Shown one piece after another: positions 1-11,110 of a stretch of DNA of 64,000 bases (position 1 is its first letter; every line of letters starts with the position of its first letter). Position numbers and translations under genes: made by a program. The DNA comes from Acanthornis magna (lineage: Eukaryota; Chordata; Aves; Passeriformes; Acanthizidae), in assembly GCA_036785705.1 (NCBI GenBank), contig JAWUZG010000013.1, positions 19,997,001 through 20,061,000 of the forward strand. Direction: 5' to 3'. The notes under the pieces were generated by a model that was not told the DNA's origin, ran no database searches, and saw nothing but the letters and a program-made list of their open reading frames with translations.

Positions 1-3000
1 GCGAGCGCCGTGCCAAGCTGTGCCACGGGACCGCGGCTAAGCCGATTGTTGGCCCCGACACCCCTGCACCGGGGGACAGGGCGGAGGAAGGAGAGCCGGG
101 CACTAATCTGCTCCATCTGCTCCGGAGCAGCTAATTGGATTGTGGCTGTGGAAGGCAAGGCCCGGACACAGCGCCGGGCACTCGGAGCTCCCGTTCCCCT
201 GAACCAAGCTGCTCCAAACACCTCTGCCCAAACCCTTCCCCAAGGCTTTGCAGCACCGCCCTGCCGGAGAGGCGGAACTGAATATTGGAAAAACAACCCA
301 TGCGAATCCCACTCCCAGAAGTGACACTTCATCTTTAACAAAACACTACCAACAGCAGACAAAAGAAAATTAAAATTAGCTTTCTTCCCCAAAAGCCAGC
401 TGAATGCTGTTAACGTCAGGTTTTATTTAGGTGCAAAAGTCAAAAGCTTGCCTGCCAGTAGCCATCTATAAACCTTACTAATACCAGTCCTACGTCTGCA
501 ACATTTATTCTACATCAGTTGCTTAATGATGTTGGTCTTCTGCTTTTCAAGGATTCAGCTCAGCACCTACTTCGCTTTTAAAAATAACAAGCAATTCAGT
601 TGTGCAGCATTTTCATTAAACTGGGCCGCAGTGTGATGATATGAGAATGACAAGAAGAAGAAATATAAAAAATGTTTAATACAATAATAATAAGAAACCT
701 TTAAATTTTTTTCCCTCTGTGAACATAAAGTTTGTAACTATGGAAACTACTTATGAGAAAGCAAAAAAAAGTCAGCAAATAGAGTCAGAGAATGATCTGG
801 ATATATGAAAGTCCTAACAATGCTAGAGAACCAGAGACACAGGGTGAAAGGAAAGTGTAAATTGAAGATGACAACACTTGTGCATCTGACAACACATTCT
901 CCTTCGACAGGCCAAATTCATTTTTATTGCCATGGCACTAAAGTCAATGAATTGCAACTGGAATGAGTTTGACACTTTATATTGCTTTTGATAAAACCAT
1001 TATAAAAAGCATATTTCAACCTCTAAAGAAGTATTTTAAAAGCCTGTTCTCTGGCACGAATGAATTGTATGTGCAGACTGGCCAAGACAGTCAGTGTTAC
1101 ATCGGGACAGTCAACAGCACATCTCTTGCACATTCTGCTCTGCAGCCATTCACCCCACTAAAGTGGGCAGTTGGGGTCCCTTCAATTTTAAGATCCCCAT
1201 ACAATGCACATGAGGCACTCATGCTCAGCTGATGTTGTGAGGGTCCTTCTGAGCCTTTCAAAGGCTTTCCCAAACTCACTGCTGCTTCCCTTATCATTTT
1301 GCATATTAATGTCTTGATGCTGTGACCACTGGCACAGCAGACACTAGAAAGAACTGTCTGCTTATTTCAACCTGTATTTTTGTATGGAAGTTACGATCCC
1401 AGTTCAAATAATTACTCCATGTTTTTGTCAGTGCAGTGCAGAGTTTACCTGGACTCACACACTCGCTGGGAATGGCTCCAAGGACATGCTATGGTCTGTC
1501 AGGTCAATGTGCAAATTAAATCAGATTTATTCAGTGCACGGAGCTTCCTTTGGTGCTGTTTCAGTCCGGATTGTTAATTGAGCTGCCTTACATGGACACA
1601 TTGTGATTCCATGCTGCAGTTTGTACAGAAAACATAGGGAAGAAAACCTGAAGTCGATTTCTGAACTGTCCACTGTACTGAGCAAAGAATGAACCAACAT
1701 CAGCAAATGCCCAGGAAATTTATATTGTGTAGGAAATATCCTGCTAAACTCTGCCTGTAGAAAGCTATGGCAATTTAGCTTAAATTAATTAGGTTAAAAG
1801 AATTAATAGCTTAAAAGAATGAGCAAATGTCACTCTTTTAACCATCTTTGATGGGCTCTTTTAACCATCCTTTAACAACCATCAGGGCTCCTGCTCCTGC
1901 CTATGCCCTTTCCTCCTCGGGGGCTGCCCATGTGAAGAGTTTCAGCCTGCAATTATGTGTGGTTAATGCAGTTTTTATCTGTCACAGGGGGGAAAATACC
2001 AATAAAAGGCATCACAATGAGGTGTTAAAGAGTACAAGCAGAGCTGAGCTAATCACAGTGAAAGGCATTCCTGGCTAGGCTCTAAGCTGATAAAAGAGAG
2101 GATGAGTCCCCTTCACACTGGAGAGAACAACTTGTCCAAGGAGGGCAGCTGCCCTCAGCCTGGCTTTCCCTGCTCAGGAAAAGGTCAGGCTTTCAACCAA
2201 ACCTAACAGCCAACTCATTTTCCTCTTTCTTCCTGATGATAGCCACCTGACTTTATGGGGCAGCCCTGCTCCTCATCCCTGTGGGAAGCATCTTCCCCTC
2301 TGTGACACTTTGTTTTCATATCTTCATGTGTAAACTAGAGCTTGAAAAACCATCCAAGACACATATTTGCAATGAATCACCATTCCTCGTTTAAGCTCCT
2401 TAAGTCCAGCACCAGAAACAGAAATCTCCCTGTTTGGGAGAAGTCCAGGCTAGCTACAAAAATACAAGACTTCTCATCTGCCAACTGCTTCACTACTAAA
2501 ACATTGGATTTTTTAAAAACCCAAACCATAAATTAAGTAATCTAATAAAAATACTAGCAAAAATCATAGATTGAAGATGCAGAATTTTGAGGCGGAGCTG
2601 CAGCAATGTGATCAGTGACTGTGAGACGCTGTTTGCCCTCGCCAGCTTTGCTGACCTGGACTATTTATTTCCCTGCACTCCCTCCCAGCCCAGCACGGGG
2701 CTGGCCACAAACCCTCTCTGGCTCAGCCCTCCTATTGACATGTGTTTGTCACTCAGACCTTGCAGGGCCTTTTTCCTGCTCGCCACTGAGCTGACTTGGT
2801 GTGCTCACTGCTGGTGATCTCATGGATGGTGAGGCTGCAGGAGCAGCTCCAGGGTTGACTCTCCCCAGGGGAAGCCATTCCTGACAAGGTCTCAATGACA
2901 CGGAGAGCAGCAGCTTTGCCAGAGCTGTGGCAGGGAAGTTCCTGGGATGGGAAGCTGGTTCATCTCTGGAGACGTCACTCCACCACCACAGCAAAGGGTT

Positions 3001-5797
3001 TAAGGTGCTCATTCACCACCTTCTCTTCATACAGCTCTGCAAATCCCAGGAAAGGCAATTTATCTAACTTCTTAATAATTATTTTATGCAATGCAAAGCA
3101 GTTGCAGCACCAAGAGCTCCATGAGCATGTGGCATGTGCCTCTATCCCTGCCTGGGATCCTCTACCACCAGAAACACCAGGCAGGAGAAGACACCTTCCT
3201 CCTGGCAAGCCCTCTGCCCGAGCTCCAGAGTGAACAGCAGCTGTGCAGAATGCACACAGAGTGTCAAACTCAGCACAAAATGACAAATGGGGTATTTAGG
3301 AACAACTCACTGTAGAAAGGCTACAATGCATAGTTCAAACAAGAGTTTGAAAAAACCCAAAATTATGTTTTAAGGCCTTACCCATATAGCAAGCTTCAAA
3401 ACATGACAGGGCTGTAATGTGCACTTTAGAACCCTCTGCTGACTGAGAAGACATTAACCTGCACCGACAGAAAATATCTGCAGCCATTTGGAGACAGTTT
3501 AATACTGAATTTGCTTTCACCTTGTCACTTGAATATCCACAGCCAAAGCTACAGCCAGGGGAAGGCTCATCGTTCCTAAAAACGCATCCTGGCTCTTCCT
3601 GCTCGCAAATACAATTTTCCTGGATTTAATCAAGTTTCTGCCATCCACTCAAAGCTTTAAAACATCTTAACATATTTCTAACCTCAGCTTATCCCCTCGT
3701 GGGTAAGTGTGAACACTCCTGCTCAACACAGCTCAAACATCTACAAACCACGGTGCTTTTCCATTTTTAATATGTACCTTTCCACGTGCCACGTGCCTTA
3801 CCTTGGCTTCTACTTTTAAAATATAGTTTAACAGGAAGAAAACCTCTCAGGCTATTTGGAAAGGAGAAAGGGGAAATAAATAAAAATGAAGACAATTTTA
3901 CAGGTCCTACTTCAGCTAAACCTTTCAGGGCCTTCAATGAGAAGATAATCTTTCTGTGATTATGGCCAAACCCTCTGGTTGCTTGGCAACACATAATTAA
4001 GGAATATGTTTTCAGATCCGCTTTGCAAGCTGGCCATTATCAGATGAAATTACTGGAGCAACAAATGTCATCCTCATGCAAATGAGCTGGTCGTAGGCAA
4101 AAGAAGAAAAAAAAAAAAAAAAGAGAGAGTTGAGCAGCAAGAAAGAGCTCAACAGCACAGAAACGCTGCTGGCTGTTTCTTGCTGTGTACTGGTAATTCT
4201 GGTGAAGGGAAGGGATGATATAAAGATTTTTAGAAAACAGGGTTTTGCAGTTTATAAATGAGACACCGGGAAGGAGGGATCTGCTTCCCCTGATGGAGGA
4301 GATTGCTCCCAATCCCTGTGCTCTGGTGGTCCTTCAGCCCAGAGCTTTCACTGTGTCAGCATCGACCGCTCAATCAGACATAGCGCAAATAAATGAACAT
4401 ATTTGTGTTCCCCACATTATGCCAGTTCGTCTTTTTAGCCGCATTTATTTAAAAATACTGCCTGGATGTACTACTTTAGCATCTGATCCATGTCAACACA
4501 GAACATGTTGCCTAATACTGAAGCATTTTTTAGAAATCAATACATTACACCAGCTACATAAAGGACTCATAAGCGTGAAAGAATCGGCATTTACTTCCTA
4601 GCTGTGTAATTATGGTATGGCAGGGAAAGGGGTGTGCCAAGTGTCTGCATTTTGACAACTTTATCATTTCCACTCACAAAATCATTCTTTATTTAGATTC
4701 CTGTGGAACGGCATCACCAGTTTGGCACCGTCTCGATGCCTATAAATGGTATCCCTCTTATTAAAGCTTTGTGTGTGTGTGCTGGTACAGCACATTGTTC
4801 AGGAATTGTTTGCATGGGAGTTCAGCTGAGCTGCACAGGGAGAAAACTCCCTGCTCACAGAGTCACTACCAGCAAAAACATTTCAAGGGGGGGGAGGTCT
4901 TCCCACATTTTTTTTCAAGCAAATCAAGCCCCAAATGAATGGATTTGATGAATTTCCTTATACTTAACCGGGTGGTTTTGGGGGTTAGTTTCTGTCAGGC
5001 TCTGAGTGTTATCATCAAGGGACATCTCCAAAGTGGAGGAGCAGAGCCTGCTCGGATTGTTCAGCTTTTCATCTGAGCAGCCAAGGGCCTGAGCATTTCT
5101 AGAAGGGGAAGGGAAGTCTAGGAGCCACCATTCATTTTTATTGTTCCAGTGCTTAATGACAGGCTTTTAGTTTTAAGCACAGCCCTATTACTTTAACAGC
5201 TCTATCGCTTCACTTACAGGCATCTCGAGAAGGAAATCAAGGGGTTTATTTTGTATGCCTGATAAAACAGCAAATTAATAATAAGAAGAAAAGCCTTAGG
5301 TAATGGCCAAAGGTAAGTCGATTCTCGAATAACACCATTAACTATCTGATGAATTTAGTCAAAACAATGCTAACCATTTCCTCGGAGGAACACATTTGTG
5401 CCTGATAACAGCGGCAGAAAGTCAATCTGCAGCAAACCCTGTAGTCCTAATTGCTCAGCCAGCGCAGTATCTAATCTCCTGTTCTCTACAAACAACAGGA
5501 ACGGCAAGATTAACCCTGGAAGCATTATCTGAGATACCGCTCACGTTTAACTGAAGTTGGCTAAACAAGTAAAATATTTGGAATTTAAGCACAGAGCGAG
5601 AGCCTTTATCTTTAGCTCCGCATGGCCAGCACAGCCCCGTGAAGAAATCCCCTTCACCTCCTTTTCTAAGCAGGACAGGGTCTGATATTTAGGCATGAAC
5701 CCCCATGATATTCGACTGTGGGTTTTTTGGGGGGTAAATTAAACAACAACAAGGTGGTTCTAAACTACTATACGGACTAAGAGCCTTGGGTAATTAC
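1..5797 (-). other. CTBP2: CTBP2 intron downstream of the RIBEYE exon (partial)
   Basis: No coding exon was recognised here on either strand. I looked specifically for the shared B-domain exon beginning Ile-Arg-Pro-Gln-Ile-Met-Asn and did not find it, so this intron extends beyond the left edge. Positions 1-300 are moderately GC-rich without a credible gene. A pure A16 run is at 4107-4122. No CR1 copy was recognised. The stretch 5140-5620 is repeat-free, AT-rich and has the texture of conserved non-coding DNA. Confidence 0.75.
4107..4122 (+). repeat. A16 homopolymer
   Basis: Sixteen consecutive A, preceded by an aag/aga-rich stretch. No retroposed sequence is recognisable next to it. Confidence 0.9.
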
Positions 5798-7478
5798 TTG
5801 GTTCAGGCGATGCCATGGTGGAGACGATGACGGGGGGCCCCGTGCGCCTGCTGAGCTTCGGGTACGGGGAGAGCTGGGCAGGGAAGGCGGGTCCGGTGGG
5901 TGCCAGGCCGGCGTCCCCCGGTGCTCCCGGCCGGCGGAGGAGCTGGGGGCTGCTGTGGGGGCTGGGTGCCGGTGACGCCGCCGCCACCGTCCGCTCCCTC
6001 TTCATCAGCTCCATGGGCACGGTGTAGGTGGTGGGGTACGCCGTCTTGGGGCTGGCGTGCGGGTTGGCCGCCGTCATGGGCAGGCCGACTGGAGCCGAGT
6101 AGGCAGAGGCGGGACGCGGGTGCGTGCTGCAAGGCAGGGGGGTGCTGTATCCCGAACCGGGGAGGAAGTGCGGCCCCTGAGGAGCCCCCGCGGGGGCCGG
6201 GTAGGTGGTGGTCTCCAGCAAGTGCTGGGTCGGGGCGCTGGACGGCCGGCGGTGCATCTCGACCCCTCTCGGGGACAGCGGCTGCAGCGGCGGTGGGTGC
6301 TGCGAGGCGCCGGGGCCGTCCACGGTGGGCACCCCGTACTCCGCCGGGAGCTCGCTGCGGTGGCTGAAGCTGTTGGAGCGGGTCCTGGGCCGCAGCGCTC
6401 CGCTCCTGCGCTCCTGCCTCTGCAGCTGCATCTCCGCCTTGTAGTTGTGGGCGATGCGCGACAGCACGCGGGCCTGCCCCAGGTTGGGCGCCACCGACTT
6501 GATGTCGTTCTCCTCCATCATGGCCAGCAGGTTCGGCGAGTCGAAGCCCTGCTGCAGCAGGGCAGCGAAGGTGCTCTCCGAGACGCCCTCCGCACGCAGC
6601 AGTGCCACGAACTCGGGGTCGAAGCTCCTCTTGCCCTCCGGCCCAGGAAAGGTCGGGGGCACCGGCGGGTGGGAAGGCGTCGCCACCGCGGCCTCGTAGC
6701 TGTCGTAGGGACCCTTGGCGCCGGTGCTCTCCCTGCCCGGCCCGTAGCTGGTGCCGGTGCTGCCGGTGGGATCCACCACAAGGCAGGTGGGGGCGGCTTG
6801 CCTGGCCGCTGCCTCAGGAGCCCGCTCCGCTCCATCGCTGTAGCCCGGCCTGCCGGGGAAGGCGGGTGGCTCGGCCGCGTACCGCGGCCCGGGGGGCTCC
6901 GTGCCGTACCACGCCGGGGGAACATCTCTGCCGCGCATCCGCTGCCCGTCCAGGGCCAGCTTGGGGTCCCTGTAGAGGCGGGCGGCGTCCGGCGGGGCAG
7001 GCGGGCGCACCGGGCTCTGGTCCCAGGACAGCCGGCTGCCCGGCGCCCCATAGCTCGCCAGCGGCCTGCCCGCCACGTGGTCGCGGTAGCAGCGGGGGTC
7101 CTTGGGTGACCTCGCCGACAGTGACGGGTCGCTGTAGTAATCCTGGGGCGGCAGAGAGCCCCGGGCCGCCATGGGCGCCGGCCGGTCACAGTAGGCGAAG
7201 TCGGGGACAGAGCCTTTCCTCAGGGGCCCCGGTGCGAAGGTGGCATCCTGGTACGGGTACGCCTCTTGCTTCAGCTCCGCACCGCCCTGCAAGATGATAT
7301 CATTTGCCCGCGGCGGCTCGTACCAGCCGCCCTCGCCGCCATAGGTCAGGGAGCTCCTCCGGCCCGGTGGCCTCTGGTACTCGAAAGCGTTCTCGCTCTC
7401 CCAGTTCCCCTCATACCAGCCGGCAGCGTCCCAGCTCTGCGAGCGGCCGATGTTGGGGTGCTTGCTGGGGATGGGCAT
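5798..7478 (-). CDS. CTBP2: CTBP2, RIBEYE isoform: A-domain first coding exon
   Basis: This exon encodes the RIBEYE A-domain, the ribbon-specific half of the main scaffold protein of synaptic ribbons in photoreceptors, bipolar cells, hair cells and pinealocytes. About 560 residues are read, matching the family's A-domain length. The N-terminus MPIPSKHPNIGRSQSWDAAG is the RIBEYE signature. Residues 1-60 are aromatic and basic (WYEG, FEYQRPPGRR). Residues 60-285 are low-complexity Pro/Tyr/Arg. Residues 286-350 (FDPEFVALL...IAHNYKAEM) look like a SAM-type helical bundle. A Ser/Pro/Arg-rich tail ends PPVIVSTMASPEP. The ATG at 7478 is chosen because a stop (TGA, 7533-7535) lies in frame upstream and only a GTG lies between. 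The exon ends at 5798 with donor A|GTAATT in phase 1. In the family the next exon adds Ser-Ile-Arg-Pro-Gln and the dehydrogenase-like B-domain, which is outside this window. Reading past the donor gives only about 11 spurious residues before a stop at 5760-5762. No frameshift or internal stop is seen. Identification rests on recall of the family, not a search. Confidence 0.94.
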
Positions 7479-7900
7479 CGCCACAAGGCCGCTCGATGCC
7501 GCTGACACGGAGAAGAGGAGGTGCCTTCCTTCTCAGCGCTTCTCCGGCACGCATCCAAACCGGACCGTGCTCCGCCTGAGCCCTCCCGGCACTTCAGAAG
7601 GCAGCGGCCGGCGGTTTTGCCTTTCCGAGCGTGGCCTGAATTATTAATCCTCGGTAACCTTAGCTGGCAGAGCATGCGGCGGCTGGCGGAGGGGTGCCCC
7701 TCGCCGTGCGCTGCAGGAGAGCGGCCGCGCTCGGCCCAGATGCTTTATCCTGTGCCGCTGGGGACGGCGGCGCACATGGACAACTGGCCGAGCAGTGTGT
7801 GGGGATTAGGAGCTAAATAAAACCACTAAAGCCCTCGCTCCATGTGACATCATTTTAGCCCGATGAAATCTCACGCACTGACCCAGCCAGCAACCTCAAT
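7479..7900 (-). promoter_or_regulatory. CTBP2: Inferred RIBEYE alternative promoter and 5' leader
   Basis: RIBEYE is known to be transcribed from its own promoter inside CTBP2. The DNA just upstream of the A-domain start is GC-rich to about 7780 and then becomes AT-rich. It carries CRX/OTX core motifs at 7645-7650 (TAATCC on the plus strand) and 7803-7808 (GGATTA), and a CRE-like TGACATCA at 7845-7852. No convincing TATA box sits at a useful distance. The transcription start cannot be fixed by eye. An out-of-frame ATG at 7554 would be in the leader if transcription starts upstream of it. An alternative view, that 7501 is a 3' splice site, is given in the findings. Confidence 0.55.
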
Positions 7901-7926
7901 GCAATTTTCCCCTCAGGGCATGGTGA

Positions 7927-7944
7927 TTTTTTTTTTTTTTTTTT
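7927..7944 (+). repeat. T18 homopolymer and T-rich tract
   Basis: Eighteen T followed by further T-rich sequence to about 7980. It lies between the proximal and distal CRX/OTX motifs upstream of RIBEYE. Confidence 0.9.
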
Positions 7945-8140
7945 AATTTTTTTTTAATGTTGTTTTTTTAGTGTGTTTTTCATCTGTTTCAGTTTTCTCC
8001 CCCCTCACATGTGCTTGGGGGAGGCTCCCCCAGCACCCACCAGGGATGGGCGCTGGGATAACAGAACGTGCGCAGATCCGCTCGGCCCCGCACACGCGCA
8101 TGTAAAAATAAAAAAGAAAGCTTCAGTGTCAGCTCAATCT

Positions 8141-8167
8141 TAATCCAACCTGATGAAATGCTAATCC
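8141..8167. promoter_or_regulatory. Paired CRX/OTX core motifs upstream of RIBEYE
   Basis: Two TAATCC hexamers lie 21 bases apart (8141-8146 and 8162-8167), about 670 bases upstream of the RIBEYE start codon. TAATCC is the K50 homeodomain core bound by CRX and OTX2, which drive photoreceptor and pineal genes. With 7645 and 7803 they make four copies in about 520 bases. Function is inferred from motif and location only. Confidence 0.4.
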
Positions 8168-10559
8168 ACTGCACACAGCTAAGGACAAATTAAATGGGAG
8201 CCAGCAGACAGGCCTAAAAAAGGCCAGTGCAAGGTACTCGAGAATATGAGAGCGATTAGAAATTAGTTAGGTATCTGTTTAGCACTTTATGAATATTATA
8301 ATTTGCATCGGAAATTACTTCCCCCCCCCTTTTTTTTTTTCTTTTTGGTAGTTTCGAATTAGCCACACTAACTAGGCTCCAAAAGGGTTCTTTATATTAT
8401 TACCATAATACGCAAATCCTTTCATCATCCCAGGACAGAAAATTGTGGAGGTGTAATCTGGAATGTATAATTTTAAGACCATAGCACAGGTCACGGAGAA
8501 GGAGGGGAGGATCAAAGGATCGAAAGCCTGGCCTAACAAAGCAAAAAGGAATCGTAGACTTTTGCCCATTATCTCCAGCTTCCTTTGAAAAAACTACATG
8601 TTTATGAAACAGGAAAACACTCAGAAACATCACACAAAACTCAATTTGTATTGAGCAGTATTTCAAAATTCATGTGGATTAAGCTTTTTTTACACTTAGA
8701 GTAGGCAAAAGGATTTAGATGGAATCACAGCACAGAAAATTGTTATTTGGGAATGGAATAAAAATTTCCATATAGAGTCATTGTTTTCAGAGGACATATT
8801 AAAATGGCTCCCCTAAATACGTAATCTAAATTATGACAGGCTGCTCATGCTCAAATACTCCTTTTCAAAGAAGAATAGTTTAACTGGTCCTTATTTTGCT
8901 GACCACTGCGACGGAGGCAACATTTCATTTTTTGAATTAAAAAATTCAGACGGAAACGATTTTGCCTTTCTCTGCTACAATCACAGATTTCTTTCCCCCC
9001 AATATACCCCTTCCAGGACAGACCCAGTGAAAGGAGGAACAGTCACCTTCCCCGGTCTGTTTGCAAGACAGCTTGAGCATTTTTCCTGGCTAATCCACAA
9101 TAAATGTTTAGTGCACAAGCCATCACATGATGGACTATTGTGCTATTATGATAGCTAAATCACTAATACAGTCTAATGCTTATACTTGCCTATCATACTA
9201 ATACCTCTGGGCTATATTTCTGACCCAAATACTGACAGGATCTTTGAGTAATCCCTAAATTTCTTTATTGCAGTAAATATTACAAATCCTCTTCAAACAT
9301 TCTCTCTTCCAATTCCATCCTCAGGAATCATGATCTTGAAAATTATGTTGGATATTACACAGACATGCAAAACATAGGCCCCAAAAGATTATTTATGCAA
9401 TTCTCTGAGAATATCTGATTGGCATTATACTGAATTAACTAACAAACTTCAGGCACACTGGAAAATTTCTTCTTTTGTGAGAGTCAAGATGGGAAGACAC
9501 ATTTGTGGCTTACAAATAAAGCAGAGAGTATTTTAACCAACAAAAACATTTTATTACAACAACATTTTGCTAAAGAATAAAATGTATTCCCAACTGGATA
9601 CAGTGAGATTTGTGCCATTTGTTTGTTCTGAAGCAGCAGAAGAAATCTACCAAAAATGTATACGACAAAATAATAAAATCCTGGTCTATAGATCAAGGGC
9701 ATCTTCCACCATTGTCTTCAAAGAAATTACTAACAGTCACCATGTTAAGCCCTGGTTCACAATGGAAAAAATCATGCCATAGAGAAATGAAATTTCAAAA
9801 ATGCTGATTTTCAGCAACTGCAAGGGAAGTCAGAACGGAGCTTGGAGAATTCGCTACCTCTGAAAAAACCAAAGGCTTTAACAAGCCCTTGGGTCGCATG
9901 ACAGTCACACAATAGAAACCTCTCCCAAACCAAGCCATCTGTGACTGGGGGCCGTGCCCTGCCCAGCGCACACATGGGCGACAGCAGGACCGGAGAGCCA
10001 CCTCCAAACTCCCTTCATGCCACGCACAGGAGCACATCTGGGCTCTGAAAACCACCCTGGCACCAGCCTGCCCTTGCACAGTGCAACCTTGCAGCCCTTG
10101 GGCAGAAGATGTGTTCTTCTTCCAGCTCTTCCCAGGTGCCAGGAAACCCTAACTGGGAACCTGCCACGGGAACACTCATGCATATGGATGGTTTATCCCG
10201 TAAGTGCTGACCTCAATGGAACAAACCAACTATGCCTGTGCTCCAAGCCAAGCAGAGGCAAATGCCTGCAGGACCGGGGGCTGCAGAATTTGCACATTTC
10301 CCTGCAGCCAAGGGCCAGATGTCCTCTTTGGAGGGCTCTGCTGGCCCCAGTTTTTGTTGAGCCAGTGGGGAAGATGTGCTCAGGAGCCGTGGAACTGGGC
10401 TGCCTCCTGTGCCACCATGGCAGCAAAGGAAATGTTACACCCCCAGTGAGCCAAGAAATGAATAAGAAATTGTCAGAATGAAATATTTATGGTTGGGCAA
10501 GAAGGGTCTTTTCTTTTTGTTTTTGGCAGTGTTGAAAGCAAATTCAAGCAGCGTGGGCA

Positions 10560-11110
10560 GCAGGTGATTCTGCACTGGTGAGACCCCACCTGCAGTGCTG
10601 CACCCGCTCTGGGGACCGAAACGTAAGGAGGACATGGAGCTCTTGGAGCGAGTCCGGAGGAGGCCACAGAGATGATTCAAGGGCTGAAGCACCTCTGCTT
10701 TCTGTGGGGAAAGGGTGACAGAATTGGGATTGCTCACCCTGGGGAAGAGAAGCTTTGGGGTGATCTTATCACAGCCTTTCAGTATCTGAAGACATCCTCC
10801 AAGAGAGCTGGAGAGGGGCTTTTTAGAAGGGCATGGACTGATAGGACATGGGGGAATGGCATCAGACTGCCAAAGGGCAGGGCTAGATGGATACTGGGAA
10901 GGAATTGTTCCCTGGGAGGGTGGGCAGGCCCTGGCACAGGTGCCCAGAGCAGCTGTGGCTGCCCCTGGATCCCTGGCTGTGCCCAAGGCCAGGCTGGACA
11001 GGGCTTGGAGCAGCCTGGGACAGTGGAAGTGTCCCTGCCCATGGCAGGGGTGGAACAAGATGAGTTTTAAGGTTCCCTTCCAAGCCAAACTTTCTGTGAC
11101 TCTGTGAAAT
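10560..11110 (+). mobile_element. CR1 LINE fragment, 3' part
   Basis: This is the longest CR1 copy here, about 550 bases. It includes the end of the reverse transcriptase ORF region (gtgagaccccacctgcagtg, then the kk-type gaggacatggagctcttgga segment) and the complete 3' UTR down to ttccaagccaaactttctgt followed by the short gactctgtga tail. The reading frame is broken. It is antisense to CTBP2. Confidence 0.92.

Noticed and set aside
5760..5797. The last residues of the open frame (NYPRLLVRIVV)
   Set aside because: They lie beyond the splice donor A|GTAATT at 5798/5797 and match no part of the B-domain, so they are intron.
6057..7109. 350-residue open frame on the plus strand, opposite the RIBEYE exon
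   Set aside because: It is a shadow frame produced by the high GC content and codon bias of the real minus-strand exon; it has Arg/Gly/Ala-rich composition and no domain.
6518..7189. 223-residue minus-strand frame within the RIBEYE exon
   Set aside because: Alternative frame of the same exon, Arg/Pro-rich, with no resemblance to known proteins; the A-domain frame matches the family.
7476..7508. Starting RIBEYE at the GTG at 7508 (ten residues longer)
   Set aside because: GTG is not a normal vertebrate start; the family begins at the MPxPS methionine, and the ATG at 7478 is the first ATG after the in-frame stop at 7533-7535.
10435..11107. Overlapping open frames of 60-217 residues on both strands around 10.4-11.1 kb
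   Set aside because: They are read from the CR1 copy; none contains an intact reverse transcriptase frame.
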